Assembly (NCBI GenBank): GCA_963736695.1
Contig: CAVTPU010000004.1
Location: forward strand, 1,488,001-1,552,000
Length of the DNA: 64,000 nucleotides
Reading direction: 5' to 3'
Origin: CAVTPU01 sp963736695
GTDB lineage: Bacteria; Actinomycetota; Actinomycetes; Mycobacteriales; Micromonosporaceae
In this document: positions 17,025 through 25,020 of the stretch, piece after piece
Numbering within the stretch: the stretch's first letter is position 1
Layout of the letters: every line of letters starts with the position of its first letter
Program-made: the position numbers and the translations under genes
The notes under the pieces: model-generated
Told to the model about the DNA's origin: nothing
The model's database searches: none
What the model saw: the letters and a program-made list of their open reading frames with translations, nothing else

Positions 17025-17345
17025 TCAGCGTGACGGCCTGAAACCGAGGTCTGTGAGCCGGTTGCGGGCGATATCGCGTTCCTCGTCACTGAACAATGTG
17101 TCGAATCGCTGCTGGAGCACTGTATTTTCCATGCTGATGTCGAGGTGCCCCTTCTGCCACAACTCCGCGAGTCCCGAGGAAACCTGCGAACTGCCCAACA
17201 GGCGACGGGCCGTCTCGTAGCCTCCATGATCAAGCACCATGCGGTAGAAGTAAGTCGCGTTGTAGCCGGCCAGTCGTTTGGCATTGTGATAGACGTCGAG
17301 CATCGCCTGATGAAACTCGCCGACTAGGTCTTGGTCCACGGACAT
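17025..17345 (-). CDS. Small conserved helical protein
   Basis: A 106-residue protein. ATG 17345 has GGGAGG at ideal spacing. The sequence resembles a widespread stand-alone family with the pattern GYNATYFYRMVLDHGGYETARRLL, then GLAELWQKGHLDISMENTVL, then FSDEERDIARNRL. I know this pattern from uncharacterised bacterial proteins, sometimes as an appended C-terminal module of defence or DNA-processing proteins, but the biochemical role is not established. It has no obvious operon partner. Confidence 0.7.
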   Translation of the reverse strand: MSVDQDLVGEFHQAMLDVYHNAKRLAGYNATYFYRMVLDHGGYETARRLLGSSQVSSGLAELWQKGHLDISMENTVLQQRFDTLFSDEERDIARNRLTDLGFRPSR

Positions 17346-17612
17346 CGGAACCTCCCCAGATCGTGCATGAAAGGTCGGCCGCTCGCCCTTCGGCGGCGAG
17401 CTCCGAGCTGCAAGTGTGCCGCGAACGTGCGCCCTACGGGCGCCGGTCGCGGGGATGCGCCTTGCGGACCGGAGTAAGCATACCCAGACCGATGCAGGGA
17501 AATAGAAGCACAACAATGAAATCCCACAAGGTTCGCTACGTGATCGAACAGGTCATCGCGAACCTGAAGACCTGCACGCAAACTCATTTGACCGCGCCGA
17601 AAGGATGCTGGT

Positions 17613-18371
17613 GTGCGTGCGTTCAGCGACCTCATCGATGAGGCTGCCGCAGTGGACGTGTCCGGATGGAACTTCGGCTGGCTCGAGGGGCGGGCAACGG
17701 AAGAGCGGCCGCCGTGGGGGTATTCACGTCTGCTCGCATCACGCCTGCCACTTGTCGCCTCGGCCTTGGACATCGACACCGGTGGCGGCGAGATTATCGC
17801 GGAGATGCCGCACCTGCCGCCGAGGATGGTTGTCACCGAGGGGTGGCCACCGAACGTGGAGCTCGCCCGTAGTCTGTTGTCGGCCCGTGGTGTGGAGGTC
17901 GTGCCGGTTGAGCAGGGACAGTCCTTGCCGTTTCCCGACGCCAGCTTCGAGCTGGTGACGAGCCGCCATCCGGCGCATCCTGACTGGTGCGAGATCGCCC
18001 GCGTGTTGGTCGATGAAGGCACCTACCTCGCCCAACACGTCGGGCCGGCGTCCGCGTTCGAGCTCATTGAGTGGTTCCTCGGCCCACTGCCACGAGAGCG
18101 CCTGGGCCGTGATCCCGATCGTGAGGCAGCGGCGGCGCGGGCGGCCTCCCTGCAGGTCATGGACCTACGCACCGCGCGCTGCCGGATGCAGTTCTTCGAC
18201 ATCGGCGCGGTCGTCTACACCCTGCGCACATGTGTCTGGTGGGTGCCCGACTTCACTGTCGAGCGCTACCGGGAGACGCTCCGGCGACTCGACGCCCATA
18301 TCCGAAAGCATGGCGTCTTCGTGGCCCACTCGACCCGGACCCTCGTCGAAGCCAGACGCGCACCCCGGTGA
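17613..18371 (+). CDS. SAM-dependent methyltransferase-like protein
   Basis: A 252-residue class I methyltransferase-like protein. The core reads LDIDTGGGEII (degenerate motif I), VVTEGWPPNVELAR (motif II), LPFPDASFELVTSRHP (motif IV) and VDEGTYLAQHV. The C-terminal region (ARCRMQFFDIGAVVYTLRTCVWWVPDF) is typical of actinobacterial members. The GTG start has AAAGGA upstream at normal spacing. No close operon partner: the next gene starts 161 bases downstream from its own promoter. Confidence 0.78.
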   Translation: MRAFSDLIDEAAAVDVSGWNFGWLEGRATEERPPWGYSRLLASRLPLVASALDIDTGGGEIIAEMPHLPPRMVVTEGWPPNVELARSLLSARGVEVVPVEQGQSLPFPDASFELVTSRHPAHPDWCEIARVLVDEGTYLAQHVGPASAFELIEWFLGPLPRERLGRDPDREAAAARAASLQVMDLRTARCRMQFFDIGAVVYTLRTCVWWVPDFTVERYRETLRRLDAHIRKHGVFVAHSTRTLVEARRAPR

Positions 18372-18486
18372 AACGGCGACCGAACGGCTGTCCGACACCG
18401 ACACCACCCGCCACGCCGTCGCCGGCGGCGCTGGCGTCAGGGGCTTCGCGGCATCCCGGTCGCCGCTGTGATCGGGTCCGGAATGT

Positions 18487-18532
18487 AGTAAGCGCGCTTG
18501 ACATCATTACTATGCGCGCTTACTGTCTGGGC
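18487..18532 (+). promoter_or_regulatory. Leaderless promoter overlapping a palindromic operator
   Basis: TTGACA at 18498-18503 and TACTGT at 18521-18526 are separated by 17 bases, and ATG 18533 lies six bases after the -10, so transcription should start at the start codon. A perfect 11-bp inverted repeat (arms 18487-18497 and 18514-18524, AGTAAGCGCGC and its complement) brackets the -35 and overlaps the -10. The MarR regulator encoded third in the operon is the obvious candidate to bind it. Confidence 0.75.
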
Positions 18533-18976
18533 ATGACCACTCTAGCCTCCGCCCGCATCACCTCAACCGCCTCACCGCAGGCCTTCTTCGACCGCTGGGC
18601 CGACATGGCCACCTGGCCACAGTGGAACCTGGACACCGAGTGGGTCCGTCTTGATGGCCCCTTCACCGAGGGTGCGACCGGCACTCTGAAACCCAAGGGT
18701 GGTTTCAAGGTCCGCTTCGCCGTCGAGCGACTGGTCCCCGGTGAGGTGTTCCTCGATGTCTCCTACCTCCCCGGCGCGCGACTGGTGTTCGACCACCGAG
18801 TGCGCGTCCTGGGCGACGGCCGCACCGAGGTGTCCGTACAGGTGTATCTGTCCGGGCTGCTCGCACCGTTGTGGCGACTGATCCTAGGGTCAGGGGTCGC
18901 GTCGTCCGTCCAACCCGACCTCGAACGTCTGGTGGGGGTCGCAGAAGCGGCCGCCCTCGCTCGGGAGCAATCGTGA
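18533..18976 (+). CDS. SRPBCC (START-like) family protein
   Basis: A 147-residue protein of the polyketide cyclase/SRPBCC fold. The start (ITSTASPQAFFDRWADMATWPQWN) is the typical beta1-alpha1-alpha2 entry of this fold, and the remaining strands plus the long C-terminal helix are present. These proteins bind hydrophobic ligands in a deep cavity; no ligand can be assigned. It is the first gene of a three-gene operon with overlapping starts, from a leaderless promoter. Confidence 0.83.
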   Translation: MTTLASARITSTASPQAFFDRWADMATWPQWNLDTEWVRLDGPFTEGATGTLKPKGGFKVRFAVERLVPGEVFLDVSYLPGARLVFDHRVRVLGDGRTEVSVQVYLSGLLAPLWRLILGSGVASSVQPDLERLVGVAEAAALAREQS

Positions 18977-19446
18977 CGGCCTGGCTGGGCGTGGTAAGCG
19001 CCGAGCACGTGACCCGTGCCGTCTCGCTGGGGATCGCCCAAGTCAATCACGGAAAGCGTGGGCCGCTCGCCCGGATGAAGGCAGGTGACGGGCTCGTCTT
19101 CTACTCCCCCCGCGAAGGTATGCGCGATGGTGGGCCGGTGCAGGCCTTTACTGCCGTGGGCGTGCTAGCGGACGACCAGTTGTGGCAGGGCGACGAGGAT
19201 GGCTGGCGACCATGGCGGCGGAGCGTCGGCTACGCCCCCGAGGGGAGGCCAGTATCGATAGCCGATCTGCGCGGCAGGCTTGAGCTCACGGCTGAACCAA
19301 ACTGGGGGTACCGTCTGCGTCGAGGGCTGATCCCGTTGTCCGACAGCGATTTCGTGGTGATTCACCGCGCGATGACCGGGAACTCTCCCGCCGCTCTCGC
19401 CGCAGAGGCTGCTCCCCGCACGTCGTCGCCGGCCGCGTTGTGGTGA
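18973..19446 (+). CDS. EVE domain protein (DUF55/UPF0310-like)
   Basis: A 157-residue EVE-domain protein. It begins MTAWLGVVSAEHVTRAVSLGIAQ, then has PLARMKAGDGLVFYSPRE and FTAVGVLADDQLWQ, the PUA-like pattern of EVE domains that read modified bases or RNA. GTG 18973 overlaps the SRPBCC stop (GTGA). The end overlaps or abuts the MarR start. Its combination with SRPBCC and MarR suggests a small stress- or ligand-responsive operon; the target nucleic acid is unknown. Confidence 0.85.
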   Translation: MTAWLGVVSAEHVTRAVSLGIAQVNHGKRGPLARMKAGDGLVFYSPREGMRDGGPVQAFTAVGVLADDQLWQGDEDGWRPWRRSVGYAPEGRPVSIADLRGRLELTAEPNWGYRLRRGLIPLSDSDFVVIHRAMTGNSPAALAAEAAPRTSSPAALW

Positions 19447-19895
19447 ACCACAACCCCGGCCTCGCCACCGAGTTCAAGTCCGCCGACGACAGCCCAGGCC
19501 TGATGCTGTGGCGTGCGACCAACCGTTGGCAGGCCGCCCAACGCGCTGCGCTGAAACCGTTCGGACTGACCCACGTCCAGTTCGTCCTGCTGGCCTCGCT
19601 GGCCTACCTCGACACCGAGACGCCGGTGACCCAAAAGCAACTCGCCGACCACGCAGCGACTGACGAGATGATGACGTCACAGGTGGTGCGTACCCTTCAG
19701 GAGGCCGGGCTGGTCAGCCGGGAGCCGCATCCGAGCGACCGGCGGGCCCGCGCGCTCGCCGTGACCCCCGAGGGGCGAGCCCTGGCAGACCGCGCCGTCG
19801 TCGCCGTGGAGGCAGCCGACCAAGCATTCTTCGCCGCTGCAGGACCAGACCTGCCCGAATTCACGGCGGTGCTGCGACGTCTAACGAACCCCTGA
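19443..19895 (+). CDS. MarR-family transcriptional regulator
   Basis: A 150-residue winged-helix repressor. The HTH is TQKQLADHAATDEMMTSQVVRTLQEAGLV and the wing has SDRRARALAVTPEG, both typical of MarR. Two adjacent GTG codons (19440, 19443) can start it, overlapping the end of the EVE gene, so it is translationally coupled. It probably represses its own operon through the palindrome at 18487-18524 and responds to a small ligand, perhaps one bound by the SRPBCC protein (inference). Confidence 0.88.
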   Translation: MNHNPGLATEFKSADDSPGLMLWRATNRWQAAQRAALKPFGLTHVQFVLLASLAYLDTETPVTQKQLADHAATDEMMTSQVVRTLQEAGLVSREPHPSDRRARALAVTPEGRALADRAVVAVEAADQAFFAAAGPDLPEFTAVLRRLTNP

Positions 19896-20776
19896 CCTCG
19901 GACGGTCAGCCGCCCCTTGCGCACCATCCGCCGACGCCAGCGCATCAAGAGATCGGGGGTGAATTCCATCATGGAGCCCTCGTCGGCGTGGGCAATTCGC
20001 GGAGGAACAGCAACGAGACCGCATAATCCCTCACCGCTTCTGACCGGTCGTCAACCGGACGACTGCACCCGTCGGAGATACCGGTACGTGAAGTCCGTGT
20101 GGGGCGCCGTTGGGGATGCCGCGCAGCGGCTGATACCCCGAGATCCGGCTCAGAAGTAAGATTTACTAGCGCTAGTCGGGGGCGGTCCGCTACCACATGC
20201 TGTCGATCGCGGATCGATCATTTTCAGTCCAACGTGGATGATCGAAACAACATGTCGGAGCACGTTTCCGCAGGTCGGAGCCTCGGTCAATTGAGCACCT
20301 GGCGCGTCAGAATACGAACGGCGGATCGTGGTGACAGGCGATCCGCCGGCATGCCGGTAGCGGGATCGCGCAGATCACCTTGCGATCGGCGCATTCGGGC
20401 GGGAGGACATGCGGCCCGCTGGCATCGGAGACCGGGTTCGGGCGCCACATCGTGTTTCTTCGCCGTCGCACGATGACTCAAGAAGGTCGTCCCCCAGCCC
20501 GGCGGCGCGCTGCGCGTCGTCATGTGCCGCGATGCGAGTGGTCTCGTGCGCCTCCAGTCAGTCGCGCATTCTACTCACGACCGAGACACTGCAAACCTGC
20601 TCTTCTGTCGGATCGGACCGACGAAAGGAGGGATAAGTCGGTCGGTTTTGCGGCTTCGTGCTACACAGTCGCTCGGTACGATCCGGTCGTTGCCGTGGAT
20701 ATCCGACTCGCCAGCAGAAGGACACTGACGGCAGCGTATGGCGCCTTTTCGTCTCTTTCCCAAAGGGAGTGTGCAA
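19896..20776. other. 880-bp region with repeats and no convincing gene
   Basis: No frame here has both codon bias and a start site. On the minus strand 19905-20030 has a short plausible peptide (GSMMEFTPDLLMRWRRRMV), possibly a remnant of an unidentified gene. It also contains the 103-bp repeat at 20193-20295, a 9-bp hairpin with arms 20320-20328 and 20339-20347, and less GC-rich DNA toward 20777. The composition and repeats suggest the edge of transferred DNA. Confidence 0.5.
20193..20295. repeat. 103-bp imperfect direct repeat, left copy
   Basis: Matches 25021-25123 in the same orientation at roughly three quarters identity by eye; shared blocks include GATCGCGGATCGA, GTGGATGATCGAAA and GTTTCCGC, ending at TCAATTG. 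The right copy abuts the 3' end of the tRNA-Lys gene. The left copy is followed by a sequence that may be a heavily decayed tRNA 3' end. Confidence 0.65.
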
Positions 20777-21892
20777 ATGGAATTCGATGAACGGGTCGCG
20801 GAGCTCGCTACGAAAGTCCGGAATGAGCGGGATGCGATTCAGACGGAAGAAGCTGCTAAGAACGCTTTCGTCATGCCGTTCATCTCGACGGTTCTCGGTT
20901 ACGACGTCTTCGATCCGCTGGAGGTGGTGCCGGAGTTCACCGCCGACGTGGGGATCAGGAGAGGCGAGAAGGTCGACTATGCGATCATGCGCGCCAGCGA
21001 GGTGCAGATCCTCATCGAATGCAAGCAGCCGCGCGACTCTCTGAAAATTGAACACGCGTCTCAGCTCTATCGATACTTTTCCGTTACGAATGCGCGGATC
21101 GCCGTTCTCACCAATGGGATTGTCTACCATTTCTATACGGATCTCGATGCTCCCAACAAAATGGATGCCAAGCCCTTCCTCGTGCTGGATCTGGAAGATA
21201 TCGACGATACCCTTCTGCCGGAGCTGCGTAAGCTCACAAAGGACGTATTCGATCTCGACTCCATCATCAGCGCGGCTGAGGAGCTAAAATATCTCGGCCA
21301 GATCAAGCGTTTGATGGCGGCACAGTTCAACGAGCCTGAGGATGAATGGATTAGGTTCTTCACGTCGAGAGTATCCGAGGGTTCATTCACCCAAAGGAGG
21401 CGTGAACAGTTCAGGTCGCTCGTTGCCAAGGCTGCCTCGCAGTTTGTCAAGGATCAAGTGAATGAACGCTTGAAGAGCGCACTGAATGCAGGCCTTCCTT
21501 CACAGTTTACCGAGGCGTCAGCCGAGGTGCTTGAGAGCGAAGAGGGTGCGCTGAGCGATGTCGCCCGTGACTCGGAGGTAGAAACCACGCTTGAAGAACT
21601 TAATGGCTACCAGATCATCAAGGCGATCGCGTGTAGCGAGGTCAAGCCCCAGCGAATTGTTGGCCGTGATGCCAAGTCGTACTTTGCGGTCATTCTCGAC
21701 GACAACAACCGCAAACCCATCGCGCGGCTGCATTTCAACGGAAAGGCCCGGAAGTACGTTGGCACGTTCGATGCCGACAAGACAGAGACCCGCCATCTGA
21801 TCGGATCCATTGAAGACATCTATCTTCATGCTGAGGCAATACGGAGTGCGGTGAGGGCTTTCATGGGCGAGGGTGCCCACAAAAACATTTGA
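20777..21892 (+). CDS. Type I restriction R N-terminal domain protein (stand-alone nuclease-like)
   Basis: A 371-residue protein. Residues about 25-150 form the HSDR_N PD-(D/E)xK fold: FVMPFISTVLGYDVFDP, the acidic residue in KVDYAIM, and the ExK motif LIECKQP. A helical middle follows, and a C-terminal domain (about 270-370) with GRDAKSYFAVILDD and a strand-rich end, as in other lone COG4748-type proteins. ATG 20777 has AAGGGAG at seven bases. No helicase, modification or specificity subunit is nearby. Codons use more A/T at third positions than neighbours, consistent with horizontal transfer. Biochemical role of these lone proteins is unproven. Confidence 0.82.
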   Translation: MEFDERVAELATKVRNERDAIQTEEAAKNAFVMPFISTVLGYDVFDPLEVVPEFTADVGIRRGEKVDYAIMRASEVQILIECKQPRDSLKIEHASQLYRYFSVTNARIAVLTNGIVYHFYTDLDAPNKMDAKPFLVLDLEDIDDTLLPELRKLTKDVFDLDSIISAAEELKYLGQIKRLMAAQFNEPEDEWIRFFTSRVSEGSFTQRRREQFRSLVAKAASQFVKDQVNERLKSALNAGLPSQFTEASAEVLESEEGALSDVARDSEVETTLEELNGYQIIKAIACSEVKPQRIVGRDAKSYFAVILDDNNRKPIARLHFNGKARKYVGTFDADKTETRHLIGSIEDIYLHAEAIRSAVRAFMGEGAHKNI

Positions 21893-21924
21893 GAAGCTTG
21901 ATATGCCTTTGAGACTTCCGGTTG

Positions 21925-22190
21925 GCTGCGTGTTGCTGGCGGCGTTGGTCGACCGGACCTCAGGCTCTCGACACCGCAACATGAAAGAGCCAAGGCCAGG
22001 CTCAATCCGATCAGGCGAGATACGGATCTTGTTCGCCTTCGATCCGGTACGACGGGCGTGTTGCTTGGTTGCAGGAGGCAAAGTCGGGAAACTGGCCAGG
22101 CTGGTTCCAGACGCCCATCCCGCTGGCTGATGACTGCTACGACGCCCACCCTGGCCGAACTGGAAACGAGGAGCTGCGACCCGGCCCACC
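21925..22190 (+). pseudogene. Decayed HigB-like toxin gene
   Basis: Pieces of a Gp49/HigB toxin lie in three frames in the right order: VDRTSGSRHRNMKEPRPGS and EIRILFAFDP up to LVAGGK (frame ending 22130), then KSGNWPGWFQTPIPLADDCYDAH in the next frame, then LAELE in a third. At least two single-base indels are needed. There is no intact antitoxin downstream. It is clearly related to the intact toxin at 1482-1865. Confidence 0.75.
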
Positions 22191-22338
22191 TCCAGAAGGA
22201 GGCCGAATCCCGGCGGCAGAGGAAACTCGACCTCGGCATAACGCCACGCTCGGCGGGCGGGCTGGGAGAAGACCGGGCTGGTCTTCACGATGACGTCGAC
22301 AGTTGACAGGGTTGCTGTCAGACACTCCAAAAAGACCT

Positions 22339-22370
22339 CAGGGCGTTTCCCAGAATTGGGAGACGCCCTG
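22339..22370 (-). terminator. Rho-independent terminator left behind by the displaced tRNA-Lys end
   Basis: Arms 22339-22352 and 22357-22370 pair over 14 positions (one G-U type mismatch) around a four-base loop. On the minus strand the hairpin is followed within six bases by five T residues, a proper intrinsic terminator. It lies 12 bases past the 3' end of the tRNA fragment at 22383, exactly where a minus-strand tRNA-Lys terminator should be. Confidence 0.8.
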
Positions 22371-22380
22371 TTCATTGCTG

Positions 22381-22424
22381 GTGCGCCGCCAGGGACTCGA
22401 ACCCCGAACCCGCGGATTAAGAGT
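22381..22424 (-). repeat. 44-bp copy of the tRNA-Lys 3' half (att-like site)
   Basis: Identical over 44 bases to 25122-25165, the segment from the anticodon loop to the 3' end of the intact tRNA-Lys. It is in the same orientation and is followed on the minus strand by an intrinsic terminator. It looks like the original chromosomal 3' end, separated from its 5' half by integration of an element. Confidence 0.88.
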
Positions 22425-22628
22425 TGACGTTCGTCGATGCCTTCATGGGCTCTGTATCTCGAAGCCGGCCGCCTTCATCCTTTGCATACGTTCGACACGA
22501 GCGCGCCATGCATCCGCTCGTGCCGCGATCAGCTCGCTACAGAACGTCACGGCACGTCGAGTCGGCCAGCTCGCGGACATGCCGATGTCAGTCCTTCGGT
22601 TGGAACGCAGCGAGGAGTTCCAGCCACA

Positions 22629-23204
22629 TCACCATCGCCGGCCCTGCGGCGCCGTCCCGCGGCGCCATGTCTCGGCGAGTAGGGCGTACGTGTAGCCGTC
22701 AACCCAGCCCAGTTCGGCGTGCCAGGAGTCGCCGACGCCGTGTTGCTCACGGCGCATGCCGACCTTCTCCAGAATCCGCACCGAGGCGAGGTTGTCCGCG
22801 AAGCAGCCAGCGACAATCCTTCGAACGCCCAGCTGGTCGAACGCGTGCACCACCATCGCGGTGACAGCCTCACTCGCGTAGCCGTGGCCGCCGTACCCCG
22901 GGTCGAAGGTGTAGCCGAGTTGGGCCTCCGTCCGTGGCGGCATGCCGGGCTGGCCCATCCCGTCGATCACCTCGAGCGAGACGGTCCCGATCACCACGCC
23001 GTCAAGGACGACCGCCACGCTATGGTCGTCGGTGTCCTCCGCCGCGCGCCGCCACGCCGCCCGGAAGGACACAGGGTCGACCTCGGTGCGCAGTAGCCAG
23101 CGAGTGACCTCCGGTAGGTTGCGGTACTCCAGGATTCGGTCGACGTCCTCGTCACGCACCGGGCGAAGCTCGAGGCGTTCGGTGCGTAGGTGGGTGCTCT
23201 CCAT
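22629..23204 (-). CDS. GNAT-family N-acetyltransferase
   Basis: A 191-residue acetyltransferase of the RimJ/RimL-like type. It starts with the typical LRTERLELRPVRDEDVDRIL, has the acetyl-CoA loop around GYGGHGYASEAVTAMV and the final RRIVAGCFADNLASVRILEKVGM. ATG 23204 has no Shine-Dalgarno site; instead TAACGT lies eight bases upstream (23213-23218 on the minus strand), which fits a leaderless mRNA. It acetylates an unknown amine or protein N terminus. Lies within the tRNA-bounded element. Confidence 0.85.
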   Translation of the reverse strand: MESTHLRTERLELRPVRDEDVDRILEYRNLPEVTRWLLRTEVDPVSFRAAWRRAAEDTDDHSVAVVLDGVVIGTVSLEVIDGMGQPGMPPRTEAQLGYTFDPGYGGHGYASEAVTAMVVHAFDQLGVRRIVAGCFADNLASVRILEKVGMRREQHGVGDSWHAELGWVDGYTYALLAETWRRGTAPQGRRW

Positions 23205-23276
23205 GAGGTGGGACGTTAGCGAACGCACCACGGCGACACGTCCGGTTAACCGGCCGCCCGACCGGACAGGGCTCAC

Positions 23277-23888
23277 CTAGCACGGTGCTGCGCCCACGTG
23301 CGCCGACAGCACTGGACGCACTGTCATGCCGCGACGAGTGCGGCTGGAGTCAGACCGTGTGGCGTTAGTACGAGAATGGTCGGGTGAATTCTCCGAAGGT
23401 CTGACGTCGCGTTCGAGGATCGCCCGGCGCCGTGCCCAGTCGGACTCGACGAACCGCGCCCAGCCCTCCGCCAAGGCCTCGGCGAGCTGCCGAGCGACGT
23501 TTTTCCGTGCGAGCCAGGCCAGCTCTTGGGGCTGCCAGCTCGCCTCGACGAAGAGGACGACGCTCGTGCGTATGGCGTCGTCGGAGAACGCCGCGACATC
23601 GGCGAGTTCGTCGGCGAGACGGGTGTTCATGCCGCCCCGCGGCGGCGGGGTGATCGTGTCGGGCAGGAACTTGGTCGCCGAGATCAGACTTAGGAGCCCG
23701 GCGGCGACATCGTCGCCCGCCAACCAGGCCCGAAACGGTACTGGAACAGATTTATCCGATCTATCGGCAAGCCAGGCGGGCGTAGCTCCACGGTGCAGGG
23801 CGATCAGCGCTCCGACCGTCTCCATCAGCGGCGAGATCGCAAACCGGCTGCGAGCGATCCCCGCTGGGCCGATTCGCAGCAGCGTCAC
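23277..23888 (-). CDS. Truncated ArsR-type regulator (DUF5937 domain)
   Basis: The first ~165 residues match the DUF5937 N-terminal half of actinobacterial ArsR-like regulators: LRIGPAGIARSRFAISPLMETV, FLPDTITPPPRGG and the helical segment ELADVAAFSDDAIRT. Family members usually continue to a winged HTH at about residue 230-330. Here the frame degenerates after RRAILERDV and stops at 23277, so the DNA-binding half is missing. GTG 23888 is preceded by AGGAGG. Diverges from the tandem GNAT gene across a palindrome. Probably non-functional as a repressor. Confidence 0.62.
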   Translation of the reverse strand: MTLLRIGPAGIARSRFAISPLMETVGALIALHRGATPAWLADRSDKSVPVPFRAWLAGDDVAAGLLSLISATKFLPDTITPPPRGGMNTRLADELADVAAFSDDAIRTSVVLFVEASWQPQELAWLARKNVARQLAEALAEGWARFVESDWARRRAILERDVRPSENSPDHSRTNATRSDSSRTRRGMTVRPVLSAHVGAAPC

Positions 23889-23898
23889 TGAAATCCTC

Positions 23899-23918
23899 CT
23901 TGCGCCAAAGAGCGCAAG
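23899..23918. promoter_or_regulatory. Palindromic operator in the divergent regulator/GNAT spacer
   Basis: CTTGCGC (23899-23905) and GCGCAAG (23912-23918) form a perfect inverted repeat with a six-base spacer, directly upstream of the regulator's ribosome binding site and between divergent genes. It is the expected place for the binding site of the ArsR-type regulator, whose HTH half is now lost. Confidence 0.6.
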
Positions 23919-23955
23919 AATATCGCGAACGTCGGCCACCCAATAGACTGCGATC

Positions 23956-24867
23956 ATGCTCCTGCCCAGCGGCCACACCGCCCGGCCCGCCACACCCGAT
24001 GACATCCCCGACATCCACCGGCTCGTCGTGGCCTGCGAGGAAAACCTCCACGGACATTCGGAAACCGACGCGGACGGCATCGCCTCAGTCTTCGCCCGCG
24101 CCGGGTTCGACCTCGCACTCGACACTGTCCTGATCCACGATCCTGCCCAAGCGCTCATGGCTTGGGCCTGGTCCAACCGCCGCTCCGAGGTCGACGTCCA
24201 CCCCGCCGCCCGGGATCGGGGCATCGGGCAGGCCCTGCTCGACTGGACCCAGGACCGCGGCCGCGCCGCGGGTTCGCAGCGGCTCGTCCAGACCGTCGAG
24301 GACCGCGATCATGCCGCCGTCGCGCTCGTAAAACGCGCCGGGTTCACCCCGAAGGCGACGTCGTGGCAGCTCATGATTGAAGCCAGCCATCTGCATATAT
24401 CAAAACCGATGATCGACATCATGCCCCTCGAACAGCACGAGTGGCACACCGCGTACGAGGTCTGCGAGGATGCCTTCGACGACTGGCAGGAGCGGCGCAA
24501 GGGGTACGCCGAATGGGCCACCCAGACCGTCGAGCGCTCGGCGTACTTCCCGCAGGCCTCCATGGCGGCCTATGCGGACGGCAGGTTGGTCGGGGTCGTC
24601 ATAGCCCTCGCCTTCCTCGGCAGGGACGAGGGCTATGTCGAGCGGGTCGCCGTGCATCGGGATTATCGTAAGCGCGGCATCGCCAGCCTCCTGCTGCGCC
24701 ACACGTTCGCCGCGTTCCACCGCATGGGTCGCCCTGTCTGTGCTCTGTGGACACACTCGGGCACCGGCGCGCTCGCCCTCTACGAGAAGGTCGGCATGAC
24801 CGTGCGCCGCAGCTCCACGGTCTACGCCAAAGAGCTGTCTTGGACACGAATACCGTCGCAACGTTGA
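23956..24867 (+). CDS. Tandem GNAT-domain N-acetyltransferase
   Basis: A 303-residue protein with two GNAT domains. The first (about 10-145) has VDVHPAARDRGIGQALLDW, the second (about 155-295) has VERVAVHRDYRKRGIASLLLRHTF and the final GTGALALYEKVGM. Each has the R/Q-x-x-G-x-G/A acetyl-CoA loop. The layout is like mycothiol synthase (MshD), but tandem GNATs of other function are common and key MshD context is missing. TAGACT at 23944-23949 lies six bases before ATG 23956, suggesting a leaderless mRNA. It sits inside the tRNA-bounded element. Confidence 0.83.
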   Translation: MLLPSGHTARPATPDDIPDIHRLVVACEENLHGHSETDADGIASVFARAGFDLALDTVLIHDPAQALMAWAWSNRRSEVDVHPAARDRGIGQALLDWTQDRGRAAGSQRLVQTVEDRDHAAVALVKRAGFTPKATSWQLMIEASHLHISKPMIDIMPLEQHEWHTAYEVCEDAFDDWQERRKGYAEWATQTVERSAYFPQASMAAYADGRLVGVVIALAFLGRDEGYVERVAVHRDYRKRGIASLLLRHTFAAFHRMGRPVCALWTHSGTGALALYEKVGMTVRRSSTVYAKELSWTRIPSQR

Positions 24868-25020
24868 GACGACGCTTCGTGATCATGCGGTGCGGCCGTA
24901 CTCGATGTGAGGAAGCACGAGGCGCACGATGATGCGGCCAAGCCAAGCGCTTGAAGGCGCTGAAGACGATGAACTCGGCTACCTGACGGGTAGGCAACGC
25001 GAGCGGCAGGTCGATCCACC

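Noticed and set aside
16957..17033. A short plus-strand frame starting MSALTPLQATTLCLFF
   Set aside because: Only 25 codons before the stop, no ribosome binding site and overlap with the end of the minus-strand gene at 17025; could be a gene scar but is not supportable.
19905..20030. A minus-strand gene containing MMEFTPDLLMRWRRRM
   Set aside because: Frame is short, overlaps the MarR end and lacks a start; I recognise no family, so it is noted only as a possible remnant.
22381..22424. A second functional tRNA-Lys gene
   Set aside because: Only the 3' half from the anticodon loop is present; the 5' half, D arm and acceptor 5' strand are missing.
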